Source: PGYT01 sp963675055
Lineage (GTDB): Bacteria; Bacteroidota; Ignavibacteria; Ignavibacteriales; Melioribacteraceae
Direction: 5' to 3'
NCBI GenBank assembly: GCA_963675055.2
Contig: CAXXJE010000002.1
Coordinates: forward strand, 1,240,001 to 1,304,000
Length of the DNA stretch: 64,000 nt
In this document: positions 61,480 to 64,000 of the stretch, one piece after another
Numbering within the stretch: position 1 is the stretch's first letter
Layout: every line of letters begins with the position of its first letter
The notes under the pieces: model-generated
Told to the model about the DNA's origin: nothing
The model's input: the letters and a program-made list of their open reading frames with translations, nothing else
Database searches by the model: none
Position numbers and translations under genes: made by a program

Positions 61480-63645
61480 TTACTTACTATAAATAAACTT
61501 ACCGGTTTGTTTTATAAAATCGTTTTGACCTTTGATATAAAGTGAGTAGTAATAAATTCCGGAGACAAAACTATTGTTTGATATTTTAATTTGATTAATC
61601 CCTTTGGATAGAAAATAATTATCCGTTCCAACTAATTCACCCAAAATATTAAATATTTTTAAAGTAACCTCGCTATCCTCGATCAACTTCATTTTAATGT
61701 TGGTTGCACTATTAAAAGGATTTGGAAAAGGATTATAAACTATTGTGTCAAATTCTTCCAGACTTATTTTATTTTCTGCTAAAGACTTACTGATCTGGTC
61801 TGATTTTACACAATCGGCAGACGAGTAATCGGACTCCTGATTATAGATATCAAACGCGGTTACTTTATAACAAACAATTGGATCTGACTGATTCCCAGAT
61901 ATAGTAACTCCGTTATCAGTAAAACTGGTTATATCAGAATTTAGCGTTGTATATAAATTATAAGAACCCCCATTCAATGATTGATAAATTCTGTAACCAG
62001 CTATGTCTGGAGCACTATGTGACTGCCAGGTTAAATACGGATGTTCTCCAACATTTCCGGAAACAGTAAAACTTTGAGGCGCTGAAGGTGTCCCGATTCC
62101 TCTTGCCTGGAATATATTTCGAATTGTCTGCTCATGACTACCACCATATAATAAATTATCTACTTGAATTATACTGTTCTTACCATCCTCATAATTTGTG
62201 TTGCCTTGTGAGTAAGATATTCCAACACTTACTAATAAATCTGTTATACCAGAACCTAAAGACTGGCGTAAATCCCATAATGCTCCCGACCAGATCATTC
62301 CCTGAACATGCGGTTGTCCCGGTTGCATAAAATTATAACTAACGGTATTAAAATTTTCATAATTAAACTGGGAAGGACTAGTAGACAGGCTTGTTGCATG
62401 ATCATAGTTGATAAAATACCACTCCATTATCTCAGGATCACCGGTATAACAGGCAGTAAAATAATCAGCATATGCTTCATTTTTTGCCCGTGTTTCACCC
62501 CACGCAGAACCCAAGCCCAATTGATCAATAACTGCATGAGAGTATTCATGGTAAATATCGTCATTGCTTCTTGTTGGTTTGTTGGTTGGATTTGACGCAT
62601 TAGTATCACCTCTACCAAAGTATATTACATAGTTATCATCGTCAAAAGCTCCGCCAGAAGTATTATTCAAAAGAGTAACACCAACTGAAGGCGGAGCAAT
62701 GTTTAAATTCTCAAAATAAACACTTGCAATTCTATCTATATGCCAATATACATTAGCTTCATCAAATTCATCAACACTCGGAGTTAATCTAAAGTCATTA
62801 GCAAAGCTATAAGTTTCATTTCCATCAAATCCAATCACATTGGTAACATAGTCACCTCTTAAATAATATGAGTTATCTAGGTTGTAAACTGAAACATCAT
62901 AACTCAAGCCATTAGATGGATTTGTAGTATATATATTAGCGAGATTAGTAAGTGGAGGCGGATTGCGCATAAATGTACTTTCATACTTAATTATATAGTT
63001 CTCCTTGGCATCGATATAAAGATCAAATGCGTCTTGCGGTCGAAAACTTATATGAAATTTCCAAGCCAGGTAGTTAACATTATCATACTCTAAAATAACT
63101 TTGCCAAATGATTTAATCCCTTTTAATTCACATTTGTCGGCCATAAAATTCTCTGCCAATTGAAGAGCTTCTGTTTCCGAGTAAACCTCCTTAATATCTA
63201 ATTGTAAATCGGGAATAAGATTTCCATTTAACATAACAATATTCTTTTGATCATCAAGATAGATGTGATACTCAGAGTTTTCCACCGGTACCTTTTTATA
63301 TTTTTGGACTAATCTAACAGATGTTATGTTATTTAATACTTTTATTGTATCTACTTCCAGATCATTGATAATCTTTGTAAGGCCAAGCATTTCTTTATTC
63401 TTAACCAGAAAATTTTTAACTCCTTTTTCTAAATCTTGATCCGTTATTTTTGCTTTTATTTTGAATACGCTTGCTGCAATACCCGTATTAATATTCCACT
63501 TTGCTTCAGCTTTACCGTGTTCCTTTTTAAAATTATTAAAAGCATTTTTCTGTTGATCAAGGCTTTTAAATTGCCCCGAAACAGCAATTGTGCTTAAAAC
63601 CATAAACAGTACTGTAAAAAACAGAAAGAACTTGTTCCTTTTCAT
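61480..63645 (-). CDS. Secreted M36/M4-type metallopeptidase with T9SS sorting domain, 721 aa
   Basis: Signal peptide, an N-terminal propeptide region resembling FTP/PepSY (about 30-210), then the catalytic domain with HEYSHAV and, after exactly 19 residues, Glu in NEAYADYF; this His2-Glu arrangement with E-A-Y-A-D matches M36 fungalysin and M4 thermolysin relatives. A fibronectin-III-like domain follows (FTVSGNVGEHPYLTW), and the C-terminus (PFPNPFNSATNIKM ... KQTGKFIYSK) is a T9SS sorting domain. A secreted protease. Confidence 0.9.
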   Translation of the reverse strand: MKRNKFFLFFTVLFMVLSTIAVSGQFKSLDQQKNAFNNFKKEHGKAEAKWNINTGIAASVFKIKAKITDQDLEKGVKNFLVKNKEMLGLTKIINDLEVDTIKVLNNITSVRLVQKYKKVPVENSEYHIYLDDQKNIVMLNGNLIPDLQLDIKEVYSETEALQLAENFMADKCELKGIKSFGKVILEYDNVNYLAWKFHISFRPQDAFDLYIDAKENYIIKYESTFMRNPPPLTNLANIYTTNPSNGLSYDVSVYNLDNSYYLRGDYVTNVIGFDGNETYSFANDFRLTPSVDEFDEANVYWHIDRIASVYFENLNIAPPSVGVTLLNNTSGGAFDDDNYVIYFGRGDTNASNPTNKPTRSNDDIYHEYSHAVIDQLGLGSAWGETRAKNEAYADYFTACYTGDPEIMEWYFINYDHATSLSTSPSQFNYENFNTVSYNFMQPGQPHVQGMIWSGALWDLRQSLGSGITDLLVSVGISYSQGNTNYEDGKNSIIQVDNLLYGGSHEQTIRNIFQARGIGTPSAPQSFTVSGNVGEHPYLTWQSHSAPDIAGYRIYQSLNGGSYNLYTTLNSDITSFTDNGVTISGNQSDPIVCYKVTAFDIYNQESDYSSADCVKSDQISKSLAENKISLEEFDTIVYNPFPNPFNSATNIKMKLIEDSEVTLKIFNILGELVGTDNYFLSKGINQIKISNNSFVSGIYYYSLYIKGQNDFIKQTGKFIYSK

Positions 63646-64000
63646 GATATTCCCTCATATTTATTGTTATTCAGTATGATTATCTGGGCGGGTAAGTACA
63701 TTGCATTTAAATAAATTATTGGAATAGTAAATGAAAAATTCTTAGTGATTATTAAAACATGCGTCATTTGTTCCCCTCAGAATTTCAGACACTTTTTAAA
63801 CAATATGTTTAATAAGTCTATTTTCTAAGTAATTATTCCTTTTCGTGCGCTTTTAATGGTTCTATCAATAGTGTAAACAAGGTAGTTTACCAATGTGAAA
63901 CATATAAAAATTAAGAAGTTAAGAAGTTAAGAAGTTAATACTAACCTAAATAAACAGGTTGTTTTCGTCAAGTTAAAAATCTGTGAATCTTATTTTATCC
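63646..64000. other. Upstream region of the metallopeptidase gene
   Basis: 355 bp, AT-rich. It contains three tandem copies of TTAAGAAG plus a partial fourth (63911-63938), a low-complexity microsatellite-like run. No gene is supported up to the window edge. Confidence 0.4.

Noticed and set aside
63911..63938. Tandem 8-bp repeats TTAAGAAG as direct-repeat regulatory sites
   Set aside because: Only three and a half copies in AT-rich sequence far from any start codon; most likely simple sequence repeat.

Overview
The window looks like a chromosomal segment of an Ignavibacteria/Chlorobi-type member of the Bacteroidota. Five C-terminal type IX secretion sorting domains (NYPNPFNP motif followed by a C-terminal KMILLK-like end; one of them decayed), DUF3078, TM2/DUF2752 and YitT-type genes, and moderate AT-rich composition all fit. 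That placement is inference from gene content; no rRNA or tRNA gene was seen.

Layout. 1-5066: partial serine hydrolase, a 59-residue zinc ribbon, a TM1266-like small regulator, a DUF3078 barrel, a CcmE-like OB-fold protein directly upstream of uvrB, and a ferredoxin. 5293-12061: S41 lipoprotein, a very large secreted T9SS protein coupled to phzF, a yjjX-type NTPase, TM2 and DUF2752 membrane proteins and a decayed T9SS gene. 12093-17060: the NAD de novo operon nadB-nadC-nadA (nadB has ATC where its start codon should be), a transposase/GNAT chimera and trpF. 17181-30125: thioredoxin, arfB, a CPBP protease, a VCBS-repeat T9SS protein, an aldehyde dehydrogenase, a three-PAS histidine kinase, DUF423, PIN-PhoH, an M1 peptidase and an MFS exporter. 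30299-39335: nitrogen assimilation block glnK-amtB-outer membrane protein-gltB-gltD, with gltD broken by two single-base shifts. 40117-42671: an unrecognised lipoprotein and a conserved hypothetical. 43084-54389: a complete type I-B-like CRISPR-Cas locus (cas6, cas5, cas3, cas8, cas7, cas4, a REP-associated tyrosine transposase, cas1, cas2) followed by a 34-repeat array. 54768-63645: AlkD-like repair protein, ECF sigma/anti-sigma/secreted coiled-coil triad, YitT transporter, DUF4139 protein and two more T9SS exported proteins.

The most unusual signal is a family of eleven short palindromes with a TGTAGG head, a roughly 9-nt arm that covaries between copies, and a GCC or CTC loop. They sit mostly in inverted pairs and concentrate in the cas operon. 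There, head-first copies begin at or within 3 nt of the stop codons of cas7, cas4 and the transposase, while reversed copies end 8-9 nt before the start codons of the transposase and cas1. Further copies lie beside a truncated transposase (39471-39804) and inside the transposase/GNAT chimera (16061-16088). This is a REP/RAYT-type mobile system threaded through the adaptation half of a CRISPR-Cas operon, using its own sequence as stop codons and gene boundaries.

Genes work together most visibly in NAD synthesis (nadBCA), ammonium sensing, import and assimilation (glnK, amtB, gltBD), and CRISPR immunity.
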